From: CAZDCD01 sp964503885
Lineage (GTDB): Bacteria; Bacteroidota; Bacteroidia; Bacteroidales; UBA10428
Assembly (NCBI GenBank): GCA_964503885.1
Contig: CAZDCD010000001.1
Span: forward strand, 1 to 64,000
Direction: 5' to 3'
DNA: 64,000 nucleotides
Below are positions 44,702 through 54,269 of this stretch, in pieces (positions within the stretch are counted from its first letter, which is position 1; every line of letters starts with the position of its first letter). The notes under the pieces were generated by a model, which saw only the letters and a program-made list of their open reading frames with translations, made no database searches and was not told the DNA's origin. A program made the translations under genes and the position numbers.

Positions 44702-44937
44702 ATCAACGAACCTGTATACAATAATACCGTGTGAAAATTTTCGAGATGCAAAATAAAAGTTTTTTTCCAGAACTTCAATCTAAAACCGATAAAAATCCGG
44801 AAATATCAAAAAAACGGTTAAAAAGCTCTTCATCAAATTTTTTGCAGCTTTGACTTCAAAATAATGAACAGTCATATCCAAATACAACATTTTTGTCATA
44901 AAAATACAAGTTATCAGACGATTTAAAAAAAAATTTC

Positions 44938-44945
44938 TATTTTTG
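44938..44945 (+). promoter_or_regulatory. -7 box before the PUR-domain gene
   Basis: TATTTTTG matches TAnnTTTG and lies 38 bases before the ATG of the PUR gene, after an A-rich tract. The -33 element is unclear. Confidence 0.4.
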
Positions 44946-44983
44946 AAGTTGCGATTAATCTGTACTTTAACCTAAAACAATCT

Positions 44984-45394
44984 ATGATGGATGAAGAAAT
45001 TGATAAAACTGAAGGTGCTGAGAAAATTGAAAGACAAGAGATTTTCTCTAAAGCTGTAAGGGCTGGGAAAAGAACCTATTTCTTCGACGTTAAATCAACT
45101 AGGAGGAATGACAATTACCTGACGATCACCGAAAGCAAGAAAAGGTATCACAAGGATGGCCGATTCTATTTTGAAAAACACAAGATTTTTCTTTACAAAG
45201 AGGATTTTGATAAGTTTATTGATGGTCTTACCGAATCGGTGGATTTTATTAAATCAATCAAAACTGAGTTACTCCCCGAAGAAACCCTGGAAAATAGTGA
45301 TGGGGAAAGCAACACTGATTCATATACCAATGTTGAATTCGAAGATCTTGAAAGTGTGGAGGTGACTGAGGACCAACCTTCTGATAAGGAATAA
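44984..45394 (+). CDS. PUR-family DNA/RNA-binding protein (DUF3276)
   Basis: 136 residues. Residues ~20-95 match DUF3276, a bacterial PUR-alpha-like domain: EIFSKAVRAGKRTYFFDVKS, NDNYLTITESKKRYHKDGRFYFEKHKIFLYKEDFDKFIDGL. The fold binds single-stranded nucleic acids. The C-terminal 40 residues are acidic and probably disordered. It is followed by a very strong bidirectional terminator that it shares with the convergent gene at 45452. Confidence 0.9.
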   Translation: MMDEEIDKTEGAEKIERQEIFSKAVRAGKRTYFFDVKSTRRNDNYLTITESKKRYHKDGRFYFEKHKIFLYKEDFDKFIDGLTESVDFIKSIKTELLPEETLENSDGESNTDSYTNVEFEDLESVEVTEDQPSDKE

Positions 45395-45397
45395 AAT

Positions 45398-45432
45398 AAA
45401 AAAAACGGATAAAAATTTTATCCGTTTTTTTT
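45398..45432. terminator. Bidirectional intrinsic terminator
   Basis: AAAAACGGATAAA and TTTATCCGTTTTT form a near-perfect stem with a minimal loop and A/T tracts on both sides, so it should stop transcription from the PUR gene (plus) and from the gene ending at 45452 (minus). Confidence 0.85.
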
Positions 45433-45451
45433 TATTCATAATACACATTTT

Positions 45452-46261
45452 TTAATCCAACTGATTGAAGTGAACCGATATAAATTCTCTGATCTCATCT
45501 GTGGTCAGGACTTTCATGTTTGTGATCAGAAAATTCCTGAAAAGGAAATTTCCAAACTGATTGCATTCTTTCACTAGTTCATCGAACATTTGCCGGACAG
45601 AAACATAAATGGGTATCAGTGATGTGATCTTGCATATTTCGCCTTCAACGATAATTTTTTCCAGTATACCCGAATTTCTTTTCAAGACAAATCCGGCTTC
45701 TTTTCGGATTAAATCCTCTTGGAATTGATTGAATATTTTTCCTCCTCGCCGTATAAAAACAACAAAATACCTTATTCTTAACCCTTTACCACCCAGACCA
45801 GTAGTAATTAAAACCTGGTTCTCATCAAGAAATTTACTTTCGAGAAGAAGCCTGCTTTCCTGCAATGCCAGTTTTGCCCAGTCGTGCAAGTTCTGACTCG
45901 GGTCGTTGATATACTTTTCAATTGTCCTGAAGGCTTCAACACTGCCGGTTGATGCAAGCTGGATGAACATGTTCTTTTTATCTTCCTCTGAAATATGCTT
46001 ATGAAAGATATTCTCACGCTTGCGTATCACATCATCCACATCAAAGTCATCATCAAAATTCCTTGAATACTCAAAATATTCACTTTGAATATCGACATCG
46101 ATCTGATCTTCAAGGATGCTGAGATTATCCCCGAAAAGCTGTTTTAATGTATCCAGTATGTTGTTTTCTGTGTTCAAAGGTTGAATCGATTTTAATCCAA
46201 TAATGTGAAAATCAGTGATATTTCTGAAATTAAATATAGGAAAATAAAAGTCAATATCCAA
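45452..46261 (-). CDS. Conserved Bacteroidota protein of unknown function
   Basis: 269 residues, soluble, without signal or membrane segments. The central block KKNMFIQLASTGSVEAFRTIEKYINDPSQNLHDWAKLALQESRLLLES resembles a HEAT-like helical pair, and VLITTGLGGKGLRIRYFVVFIRRGG looks like a structured beta region. I do not recognise a named domain. An acidic stretch (RNFDDDFDVDDV) lies at ~67-80. It is convergent with the PUR gene and divergent from feoAB. Confidence 0.7.
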   Translation of the reverse strand: MDIDFYFPIFNFRNITDFHIIGLKSIQPLNTENNILDTLKQLFGDNLSILEDQIDVDIQSEYFEYSRNFDDDFDVDDVIRKRENIFHKHISEEDKKNMFIQLASTGSVEAFRTIEKYINDPSQNLHDWAKLALQESRLLLESKFLDENQVLITTGLGGKGLRIRYFVVFIRRGGKIFNQFQEDLIRKEAGFVLKRNSGILEKIIVEGEICKITSLIPIYVSVRQMFDELVKECNQFGNFLFRNFLITNMKVLTTDEIREFISVHFNQLD

Positions 46262-46327
46262 CCGGTAGCTTATTATTTGTTTTAATTTAATTCAGATCCG
46301 GAGAAAATTCCCTACTTATGGGGATTG

Positions 46328-46355
46328 TTGTATCTTCTTATTTAAAGTATTATTG
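46328..46355 (+). promoter_or_regulatory. Possible promoter of feoAB
   Basis: TTG at 46328-46330 and TATTATTG at 46348-46355, 17 bases apart, approximate the Bacteroidota -33/-7 pair. One mismatch in the -7 box. No Fur-type palindrome was evident. Confidence 0.35.
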
Positions 46356-46385
46356 CAAGGCAGTTGAAAGAGAAAGGACGATGGA

Positions 46386-48902
46386 ATGAGATTATCGGAT
46401 CTTAAAAACGATGAATGCGGTATAATCATCAGGATAAAAGGTCACGGAGCTTTCAGAAGGAGAATTGCAGAAATGGGGTTCGTCAGAGGAAAGAAAGTGA
46501 CAGTTATAAAAAATGCACCCTTAAAAGACCCTATTGAATATAATCTCCTGGGGTATAACGTATCTCTCCGAAGAACCGAAGCCTCAATGATAGAGGTAAC
46601 CGGCCCAGAAGATACGGAAAACGGTCTGGAAAAATCATACAATGGTGTTCTTTCTGATGGGTTGCTAAGGACCACAATCCGTGAAAAAGGAAAAACCATA
46701 AATGTGGCGCTGGTTGGTAATCCGAACTCCGGAAAAACCACCATTTTCAATCATGCATCCAATTCCCGGGAAAGAGTTGGCAATTATAGTGGGGTTACTG
46801 TAGATATAAAAACTGCTACCTTCCGGCATCAAGGGTATGTGTTCAATATTACTGACCTACCCGGAACATATTCGTTATCGGCATATTCACCTGAAGAGAT
46901 CTATGTGCGGGATTACATCATCAATTTTGTTCCTGATGTGGTGATCAATATTGTCGATGCCGCAAACCTCGAACGCAATCTTTACCTTACCACACAACTA
47001 ATCGACCTCGATGTAGAAGTGATCGTAGCATTAAATATGTATGACGACCTGCAAAAGAGAAATGATGAATTTGACCATCATATGCTGGGAGCCATGATAG
47101 GGATCCCATTTGTCCCCACCATAGGTTCAAAAGGTAAAGGGGTTAGGGAACTTTTTGAAAAAATTATAGATGTATATAATGACAATGATCCTTCCATCCG
47201 CCATACCCACATTAATTACGGAACTGAGATCGAAGAGTCGATACTGCGTATACAGGAAAAGCTGAAATTCGAAACCAAATATACCCTGGCAGATAAAATT
47301 TCTACCCGGTTCCTTGCCATTAAGCTCCTTGAAAGAGACAAGCATATTCAAGACTTTTTGGCCAAAAAGTCGAATTATCATACTATTCTTAAGGTCACTG
47401 AAGGTGAGATCGAACGCCTGGAACAGGAATACAATTCCGACAGTGAGACAATCATAACAGATGCCAAATACGGGTTTATTTCAGGTGCATTAAGAGAAAC
47501 ATATTCCCCAAATAAGGTTACAAAAAGAGAGGTATCTGCAGTTCTGGACAGTTTTCTGACGCATAAACTTTGGGGCTTCCCGATATTTTTTCTTTTTATG
47601 TGGATCATGTTCACGGCTACGTTCCGTTTCGGTCAGTACCCGATGGACTGGCTCGATGCAGGTATACTTAAACTGGGTGCTTTGATTAACCGGTTTATGG
47701 CCGAAGGCTCTTTTAAAGATCTTCTGGCTGATGGGATAATAGGAGGTGTGGGAGGTGTGGTTGTGTTCCTGCCCAACATACTTATCCTGTTCTTTTTTAT
47801 CTCGGTAATGGAAGATACGGGTTATATGGCCAGGGTAGCATTTATCATGGATAAAGTCATGCATAAGATCGGACTTCATGGCAAATCATTCATTCCGTTG
47901 ATCATGGGTTTCGGATGTAATGTTCCGGCCATCATGGCCACCCGTACCATCGAAAACAGGAATAACAGGTTGCTTACAATGCTTATTACCCCGTTTATGT
48001 CATGCAGCGCAAGGTTACCTGTTTACATATTGATAATAGGTGCTTTTTTCCCGGACCATAAAACAACATTGCTGTTTTTCATATATATATTGGGAATAGC
48101 TATGGCAATTATCGCTGCATTGCTGCTTAAAAAGTTTTTCTTCACATCTGATGAGCAGCCATTTGTTATGGAGCTTCCCCCTTACCGGATACCTACACTA
48201 AGGTCAATCGTCAGGCATATGTGGGGAAAAGGGTTTCAATATCTGCAAAAGATGGGGGGAGTGATCCTTGTTGCTTCGGTGATCATCTGGGCTCTTGGTT
48301 ATTTTCCGAGAAATAGTCCGCAAACCGGTCATAACGAAACAAATTCTATTACTGCTGCCGGGGAATCCGAAAATATTGTCCGATACAATTCCGGTATCAG
48401 CGGCCAGGGTTTGCTAACTGAAAAGAACCTGAAGACCCACAAGCAGAAACAGATAACCAGGGCTGAACACCAGGAAAATTCCTACATCGGAAGACTTGGA
48501 AGGTTTATCGAACCTGCAATCAGACCTCTCGGATTTGACTGGAAAATCGGAGTCAGCCTTTTATCGGGAATTGCGGCCAAAGAGGTGGTCGTAAGCACAA
48601 TGGGGGTTATGTACCATGTGGATGACCCGTCAACCAACAACGATGAAACGCTCTCGGACAAATTGAAAAATTCACGGTATCTATCGGGTAGGAAGACCGG
48701 ACAGCATGTATACACACCGTTGGTTGCATTATCGCTATTGCTGTTCGTCCTTATTTATTTTCCGTGTATTGCAGTGGTGGCCGCCGTCAACAGAGAATCG
48801 GGCTCATGGAAATGGGCGCTTTTTACGGTATTCTATTCCACAGGGCTTGCATGGCTTGTGTCTTTAATTGTCTTTCAAACCGGTAGCTTTTTCTTTAATT
48901 AA
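46386..48902 (+). CDS. feoB: Ferrous iron transporter FeoA-FeoB fusion
   Basis: 838 residues. Residues 1-75 are a FeoA SH3-like domain (LSDLKNDECGIIIRIKGHGAFRRRIAEMGF). After a linker comes the FeoB G domain with G1 GNPNSGKT (111-118) and DLPGTYSLSAYSPEE; then a helical insertion domain, and the membrane part from ~390 with the two Gate motifs (FIPLIMGFGCNVPAIMATRTIENRNNRLLTM; ISLLSGIAAKEVVVSTMGVMY-like). Imports Fe2+ across the inner membrane. The fusion is usual in Bacteroidota. An extra Thr/Asn-rich cytoplasmic insert sits near 645-700. The Cys-rich partner gene follows 16 bases downstream. Confidence 0.96.
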   Translation: MRLSDLKNDECGIIIRIKGHGAFRRRIAEMGFVRGKKVTVIKNAPLKDPIEYNLLGYNVSLRRTEASMIEVTGPEDTENGLEKSYNGVLSDGLLRTTIREKGKTINVALVGNPNSGKTTIFNHASNSRERVGNYSGVTVDIKTATFRHQGYVFNITDLPGTYSLSAYSPEEIYVRDYIINFVPDVVINIVDAANLERNLYLTTQLIDLDVEVIVALNMYDDLQKRNDEFDHHMLGAMIGIPFVPTIGSKGKGVRELFEKIIDVYNDNDPSIRHTHINYGTEIEESILRIQEKLKFETKYTLADKISTRFLAIKLLERDKHIQDFLAKKSNYHTILKVTEGEIERLEQEYNSDSETIITDAKYGFISGALRETYSPNKVTKREVSAVLDSFLTHKLWGFPIFFLFMWIMFTATFRFGQYPMDWLDAGILKLGALINRFMAEGSFKDLLADGIIGGVGGVVVFLPNILILFFFISVMEDTGYMARVAFIMDKVMHKIGLHGKSFIPLIMGFGCNVPAIMATRTIENRNNRLLTMLITPFMSCSARLPVYILIIGAFFPDHKTTLLFFIYILGIAMAIIAALLLKKFFFTSDEQPFVMELPPYRIPTLRSIVRHMWGKGFQYLQKMGGVILVASVIIWALGYFPRNSPQTGHNETNSITAAGESENIVRYNSGISGQGLLTEKNLKTHKQKQITRAEHQENSYIGRLGRFIEPAIRPLGFDWKIGVSLLSGIAAKEVVVSTMGVMYHVDDPSTNNDETLSDKLKNSRYLSGRKTGQHVYTPLVALSLLLFVLIYFPCIAVVAAVNRESGSWKWALFTVFYSTGLAWLVSLIVFQTGSFFFN

Positions 48903-48918
48903 CATATATTCTTACAGC

Positions 48919-49224
48919 ATGATACAGGATCTTTTTACATACGCATCAATTGGAATAGCAACAAGTTATGCTTTATTCAGTATATACAAGGTCGTCCTTC
49001 CGGGTAAGATCAGACAGGATAATTCGGCCTGCGGATGTTGCAGCGGATGTATCTCGAAAAATGACCATGCTTTAAGCGCAGCCATTGCCAGAAAGAAAAA
49101 GCAATCCTTTTCGTCGCCTCGCAAGCCTGTTTATTTATTTGTCAGCAATTCAGGAGTGATAAGACCTGATAAAACCGGAAAGTCTGCTTCTCAGCAAAGT
49201 TCTCCGTCCTTAAATTCTCCCTGA
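48919..49224 (+). CDS. FeoB-associated Cys-rich membrane protein
   Basis: 101 residues from the ATG at 48919; an open frame reaches back to 48868 but would overlap feoB. A single membrane segment (DLFTYASIGIATSYALFSIYKVV) is followed by SACGCCSGCISK, four closely spaced cysteines as in the Cys-rich small proteins that accompany FeoB and may deliver or sense Fe2+. The C-terminal ~45 residues are basic and low in complexity and overlap the convergent MORN gene by 34 bases. Confidence 0.82.
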   Translation: MIQDLFTYASIGIATSYALFSIYKVVLPGKIRQDNSACGCCSGCISKNDHALSAAIARKKKQSFSSPRKPVYLFVSNSGVIRPDKTGKSASQQSSPSLNSP

Positions 49225-49745
49225 AACAAAAGCTGTCCATTCTCTTTCCATATCGATTTAGCGCCGTGTTCCATATTCTCTTTGTACTCCACTTCCACAT
49301 TTTTCCTGCCGTTCTCGAAATATTTTGTTTGTTTGCCGTTAAGCTTGTCGTTCTTAAAGAATGTCTCGTATTTTTTTCGCCCATTCTCGTACCACACTCT
49401 CATGCGCCCTTCTCTTTTCTCGTTCAATAGGGTAAATTCTGCCTTGATGCTCCCATTACCGTAAAATGTTTGTGTGAACCCATATTTTTTACCGTTGCGG
49501 TAGTTACTTTTCACCAGCAGCATGCCCTCTTCGCTGTATATCTTGATCTTGCCGTGGTATTTTCCGTTTTTAATATACCCTTCCTCGGCAACAAACTCGT
49601 TTTCATAACACCAGTAATAATACCCCGTAAATAACGATTCTTCATTCGGGTAATAAAACAATTCTTCTTTTCTCACTAGGGTAAGCAGATCAACCCTTTC
49701 TGTCTTTTCACCTTTGTTCATGGTATTCATCTTGACCATCCGCAA
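49191..49745 (-). CDS. MORN-repeat protein
   Basis: 184 residues with about six to seven MORN-like repeats (pattern Y-x-NG-x(2-5)-Y or WYENGRKKYETFFKNDKLNGK). The start carries no signal peptide. Automatic annotation often calls such proteins 'YwqK-type antitoxin', but no toxin adjoins this gene. MORN repeats mediate protein or membrane contacts in other systems; its target is unknown. The 3' end overlaps the Cys-rich Feo gene in the opposite direction. Confidence 0.82.
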   Translation of the reverse strand: MRMVKMNTMNKGEKTERVDLLTLVRKEELFYYPNEESLFTGYYYWCYENEFVAEEGYIKNGKYHGKIKIYSEEGMLLVKSNYRNGKKYGFTQTFYGNGSIKAEFTLLNEKREGRMRVWYENGRKKYETFFKNDKLNGKQTKYFENGRKNVEVEYKENMEHGAKSIWKENGQLLFQGEFKDGELC

Positions 49746-49915
49746 AATTAACCATAATCATACCAAATTGTACATTACATGCCCATGAAATTCTTTGAAA
49801 AACGGGTTACCAGAAGTATCTGGCAATATCCCGTTGATATATTTTTTTATGAATTGAATGAAATTGTGTTGATTTTATGTAATTTGCATTTGAAACCAAT
49901 ACAGTATTCCTGCCC

Positions 49916-52105
49916 ATGTCGAAATTTCCGTTCTATAAACAGCTCGATGCAATGGATTGCGGGCCAAGTTGTTTAAGAATGATCGCCAAATTTTATGGCA
50001 AAAATTATTCCCTGAATTTCCTGCGTGAACGAAGCTTCATTTCCCGTGAAGGGGTATCCATGCTCGGGATCAGTGATGCTGCCGAATCCATCGGAATGCA
50101 TTCGATAGGTGCCAGGATTACTTATGACCAGCTAACAAATGATGTACCACTCCCATGCATTGTACACTGGCAGCAGAACCATTTTGTAGTGGTTTACAGG
50201 ATTAGAAAAAATACCGTATCCATTGCCGATCCTGCCAACGGACTGACCAGCCTTTCATCGGATGAATTTAAGAAAGGATGGGTAAGTACTGTTAAAGACG
50301 GCGAAGAAAAAGGTCTCTGCCTGCTCCTTGAACCTACTCCTGATTTCTACCGGCAGGAAGACGAATCCATTAATAAAGCAAATTTCCCGTTTCTTTTTTC
50401 TTACCTGAAACCTTACCACAGGCTCATCATTCAGCTTTTTGCCGGCATTGTGCTCAGCAGCATACTGCAGATCCTTTTCCCGTTCTTCTTTCAGGCTCTG
50501 GTTGATAAGGGTATAATTCTGCGCGATATCGCATTTGTAAATCTCGTGCTCATCGCATGGTTTGTCATTATTGTCAGCCGTATGGGGGTTGATTTTATCC
50601 GGAACTGGATTTTGCTGCACCTCGGAACACGTGTAAATATTTTTCTGATCTCGGATTTTCTGATCAAACTGATGAAACTACCGGTTAAGTTCTTTGATAC
50701 GAAATTTGTAGGCGATCTCATACAGCGGATTTATGATCATAAAAGAATTGAACTGTTCCTTACCGGAACAATGCTGAACCTTTTCTTTGCCGTCATCAGC
50801 ATTGTTGTGCTCGGCATAGTCCTTGTTATTTTCAGTCCTCTTATTTTTCTGCTATTTGTTGCCGGAAGTGCATTATATGTACTATGGGTACTGCTTTTCA
50901 TGAAAAAGCGCCGGGATCTCGATAACAAGCGATTCACGCAACTCTCGTCGAACCAGAGCAATATCATTCAGCTAATTAACGGGATACAGGAAATAAAACT
51001 CAACAATTGTGAAAAACAGAAACGCTGGGAATGGGAGAATATTCAGGCTTCGCTGTTCAGAATAAACATTAAAAGCTTGTCGTTAAACCAGTATCAGCAG
51101 ATGGGAGCATTGTTCTTTAACGAGACAAAAAATATCCTGATCCTTTTTATAGCTGCGCACCTGGTTATGTCAGGCAATCTAACCATTGGCGCTATGATGG
51201 CCATATCTTTTATCCTCGGGCAGTTGAACACGCCTATTGACCAGATGATAACTTTTTTTCACACCACACAGGATGCAAAGATTAGTCTCGAACGGCTTGC
51301 AGAAATTCACAATAAACCCGACGAAGAACCAACGGATTCGGTTTTTGTGACTGAACTGCCTGAAAGCCATACCATAACAGTATCTGATCTCAATTTCCGG
51401 TATGAAGGCCCCAATTCTCCACTGGTGCTCAGCAATATTAACATGACTATACCCCGGAATAAGGTCACGGCCATAGTAGGTGCCAGTGGCAGCGGAAAAA
51501 CTACCCTGATCAAGCTTCTGCTTGGATTTTACGAACCGGCAAACGGCAGCATTAAAATAGGTAACCTGAACCTGAAGAATTTCAGTCATCGTATGTTAAG
51601 GCAGCGCTGCGGTGTGGTAATGCAGGACGGATTTATTTTTTCAGACAGTATTGCCCGAAATATTGCCGTTTCTGATGAGCAGGTGGATAAATCAAGACTG
51701 CTTTATGCCGTGAAGATGTCGAACATCCAGGACTTTGCAGAGTCACTGCCCCTCGGATACAACACAAAAATTGGCCAGGAAGGCATTCAACTCAGCGAGG
51801 GCCAGAAGCAGCGCATTTTAATCGCCAGGGCAATATACAAGCAACCCGAATTCCTGTTTTTGGACGAGGCTACAAATGCACTCGATGCCAACAACGAAAA
51901 AGTGATCATGGAAAACCTCAATGAATTCTTTAAAAACAGGACAGCAGTGATCGTGGCACATCGTCTCAGCACGGTTAAAAATGCCGATCATATTGCAGTA
52001 CTTGAAAAGGGTTTGATCATAGAACAGGGTATGCACAATCAGCTCATTGCCAATAAAGGAGCTTATTACAACCTGATTAAAAACCAGCTTGAACTCGGAA
52101 TGTAA
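49916..52105 (+). CDS. C39-peptidase ABC exporter (bacteriocin/peptide type)
   Basis: 729 residues: N-terminal C39 cysteine protease (1-130) with Cys15 (DAMDCGPSC), His89 (HWQQNHF) and Asp105 (IADPANG), the catalytic triad that removes double-glycine leader peptides; a six-helix ABC membrane domain (~155-440); and an ATPase with Walker A GASGSGKTT (~520-528), signature LSEGQ (~625) and Walker B FLFLDEATNALD (~645-656). It would cleave and export a peptide substrate together with the following HlyD adaptor. No double-glycine precursor gene is visible in the window. Confidence 0.93.
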   Translation: MSKFPFYKQLDAMDCGPSCLRMIAKFYGKNYSLNFLRERSFISREGVSMLGISDAAESIGMHSIGARITYDQLTNDVPLPCIVHWQQNHFVVVYRIRKNTVSIADPANGLTSLSSDEFKKGWVSTVKDGEEKGLCLLLEPTPDFYRQEDESINKANFPFLFSYLKPYHRLIIQLFAGIVLSSILQILFPFFFQALVDKGIILRDIAFVNLVLIAWFVIIVSRMGVDFIRNWILLHLGTRVNIFLISDFLIKLMKLPVKFFDTKFVGDLIQRIYDHKRIELFLTGTMLNLFFAVISIVVLGIVLVIFSPLIFLLFVAGSALYVLWVLLFMKKRRDLDNKRFTQLSSNQSNIIQLINGIQEIKLNNCEKQKRWEWENIQASLFRINIKSLSLNQYQQMGALFFNETKNILILFIAAHLVMSGNLTIGAMMAISFILGQLNTPIDQMITFFHTTQDAKISLERLAEIHNKPDEEPTDSVFVTELPESHTITVSDLNFRYEGPNSPLVLSNINMTIPRNKVTAIVGASGSGKTTLIKLLLGFYEPANGSIKIGNLNLKNFSHRMLRQRCGVVMQDGFIFSDSIARNIAVSDEQVDKSRLLYAVKMSNIQDFAESLPLGYNTKIGQEGIQLSEGQKQRILIARAIYKQPEFLFLDEATNALDANNEKVIMENLNEFFKNRTAVIVAHRLSTVKNADHIAVLEKGLIIEQGMHNQLIANKGAYYNLIKNQLELGM

Positions 52106-52119
52106 GAATATGTATTTGA

Positions 52120-53439
52120 TTGCAGATGACACACGATACAATTGATAAAGATCCGGTTAGCATTGAAATACGCAGCAATGAAGTGCAGGAGCTACTCGGA
52201 CAGATACCCAGATGGATCATCCGGTGGGGAACAACGGTTATAGCCCTGACCATTATCATTCTGATTGCCGGGAGTGCGCTGTTCAGGTACCCCGATATCC
52301 TCTATTCGACCATAATACTCACTACGCAAAACCCGCCGGTCAATCTTGTAGCAAAGGTGAGCGGCAAGATCGATAAGCTGTTTGTAAAGGATAACCAGCC
52401 GGTAAAAAAAGGAGACCTTATCGCCCTGCTTGAAACTGCTGCCAATTACAAACATGTTCTTGAAGCACAGGCTATATCGAAAAATATGATGGATGATCTG
52501 GAAACAGGAAATATCAGCGCCTCTGACAGTATTCTTGAACTGGGAGAAATGCAATCGTATTTCGCCGGTTTCTTAAAGGAATACCGCGATTATTCAAGTT
52601 TTCTTTCTCTTGATTATTTTCGGAAAAAAACTGAGGCGGTAAAGCAGGAGCTAAAAAAATACGACACATATTATTTACGGCTCGAAGAGCAATCGAAAGT
52701 ACAGGAAAGGGATTATGAACTGGCTTCAAGACAGTTTAAGCGTGATTCACTGTTGTTTGTTCAGGACGTGATCTCCCGCTCTGATTTTGAGAAGTCGGAA
52801 AGCGGTATGCTGCAAAAGGCTTTTTCATTAAAGGAGACCCAAACCAGCCTGGCCTCAGCAAAAATCCAGGTTTCGAAGCTTAGTCAACAGATCCTCGATC
52901 TGGAGCTGGAGTACAATAAAGAGAAAGAACAAAAATTAAGTCAGCTAAATGAAACATATGACCGCCTTAAGGCCGAAACTGAAATTTGGAAACAGAAATA
53001 CCTGCTGATTTCTCCGGTCGACGGAACCATTAGTTTTACTAAATTCTGGAATGAAAATCAGCAAGTCACGGAAGGTGAAAATGTATTTACAATAATTCCG
53101 GAAAGACCTGGTGAGATCCTTGGAAAAATTAATCTTCCGGTTGAGGGCGCAGGAAAAGTGAAGAAGGGACAGAAGGTGAACATAAAATTTGCCAACTACC
53201 CGTTTATGGAATATGGCATGGTGCGTGGAGAAATTTCTTCAATCTCACAGGTTTCGAATATGAATTTTTATACGGTTGAAGTAGTTCTTAATAAAGGACT
53301 GGTTACCAACTACGGGACTAAGATCGAGTTCAGGCAGGAAATGCCCGGAATGGCTGAGATCATTACCGATGATAAAAGCCTTCTGAGACGGATCATAAAC
53401 CCGGTGAAATCTGTAATCAAAAAACAGAGAATGAAATAA
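52120..53439 (+). CDS. HlyD-family periplasmic adaptor of the C39 exporter
   Basis: 439 residues: one N-terminal membrane segment (VIALTIIILIAGSALF, ~47-62), a lipoyl-like beta domain (LVAKVSGKIDKLFVKDNQPVKKGDLIAL), a long coiled-coil hairpin (~150-280, e.g. QVSKLSQQILDLELEYNKEKEQK), the second lipoyl half (LISPVDGTISFTKFWNENQQVTEGE) and a C-terminal beta domain. It bridges the ABC exporter to a TolC-like outer membrane pore, which is not encoded nearby. It follows the exporter gene by 14 bases. Confidence 0.92.
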   Translation: MQMTHDTIDKDPVSIEIRSNEVQELLGQIPRWIIRWGTTVIALTIIILIAGSALFRYPDILYSTIILTTQNPPVNLVAKVSGKIDKLFVKDNQPVKKGDLIALLETAANYKHVLEAQAISKNMMDDLETGNISASDSILELGEMQSYFAGFLKEYRDYSSFLSLDYFRKKTEAVKQELKKYDTYYLRLEEQSKVQERDYELASRQFKRDSLLFVQDVISRSDFEKSESGMLQKAFSLKETQTSLASAKIQVSKLSQQILDLELEYNKEKEQKLSQLNETYDRLKAETEIWKQKYLLISPVDGTISFTKFWNENQQVTEGENVFTIIPERPGEILGKINLPVEGAGKVKKGQKVNIKFANYPFMEYGMVRGEISSISQVSNMNFYTVEVVLNKGLVTNYGTKIEFRQEMPGMAEIITDDKSLLRRIINPVKSVIKKQRMK

Positions 53440-53551
53440 GCGATGATCATATTATTGAAGGTTCGAAATACATTTCAGAGAAATATAAAAAACCAGAATT
53501 TAAATTCTGTAAATTACTAGGCAATTAGTTACCCCTTATAATCCACAAACC

Positions 53552-54049
53552 ATGAAAAAAGAACATTCGCGACGCGAATTCATCCAGAAAGGTTCCAGGC
53601 TAAGCCTCGGCTGCGGCGCTCTGATGATGTGCCCGCATCTTAACTCATTTGGCCGTATTTTGCGGGATGTTGTCCCCGATCCGAAAAAGCTCAATTACTG
53701 CGGTTATACCTGTCCGGCCGATTGCAGGATGTACATCGCCACCATTGAAAACGACACAGCAAAGAAACAGGAGGCTTATGAATTGTGGGGGCTGCAAAAA
53801 AAATACGGCATTGATTTCGATTCTGATCAGGTAATCTGCTACAAATGCAAGAACAACGAGAAGCCGCATGGAATAGTCCTTGAGAAATGCACGGTACGCA
53901 GCTGTGCTATAGATAAGGGCTATGACTGCTGCATAGAATGTGATGATCTGGAAACATGCGATAAAGAGTTGTGGAAAACTTTTCCTGATTTTCACAACTC
54001 TGTAATCGAGATGCAGAAGAAATATAAAGATGCTACGGCCGTATCATAG
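53552..54049 (+). CDS. DUF3795 protein with Tat-like signal
   Basis: 165 residues. The N terminus SRREFIQKGSRLSLGCGALMM carries the twin-arginine pattern. Downstream are ten or so cysteines in paired arrangement (YCGYTCPADCRMY, CYKCKNNEKPHG, CTVRSCAIDKGYDCCIECDDLETC), the hallmark of DUF3795, probably binding metal or forming disulfides. It is on the same strand as the exporter genes but 112 bases further on, so linkage to them is unproven. Function unknown. Confidence 0.82.
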   Translation: MKKEHSRREFIQKGSRLSLGCGALMMCPHLNSFGRILRDVVPDPKKLNYCGYTCPADCRMYIATIENDTAKKQEAYELWGLQKKYGIDFDSDQVICYKCKNNEKPHGIVLEKCTVRSCAIDKGYDCCIECDDLETCDKELWKTFPDFHNSVIEMQKKYKDATAVS

Positions 54050-54269
54050 TGGTTTTTTAGGCAAATGGCAGAAGCACCATCCAAACCATTCTCATGCTTC
54101 AACTTATAGCTGTCAGGCTAAGACTGAAAGCCTTGAACAATATTTGTTTAGTTGACGACTATTTGCTTAAACTGCTGTGATTATTCCGGGCAAAGACAAT
54201 CCATGACACGGAATTGTGATCACATTTCCACTTCAATTAAAATATTCATCAGGACTTAGTAAACCTTCT

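Noticed and set aside
49191..49745. Reading the MORN protein as the antitoxin of a toxin-antitoxin pair
   Set aside because: The label comes from database naming of YwqK-like proteins; no toxin gene is adjacent.
49779..49976. Possible short peptide gene upstream of the C39 exporter
   Set aside because: It overlaps the exporter start in another frame and has no double-glycine leader, so it is not a credible precursor.
53443..53520. 25-codon frame between the HlyD gene and the DUF3795 gene
   Set aside because: No leader motif, no ribosome site, low-complexity composition.
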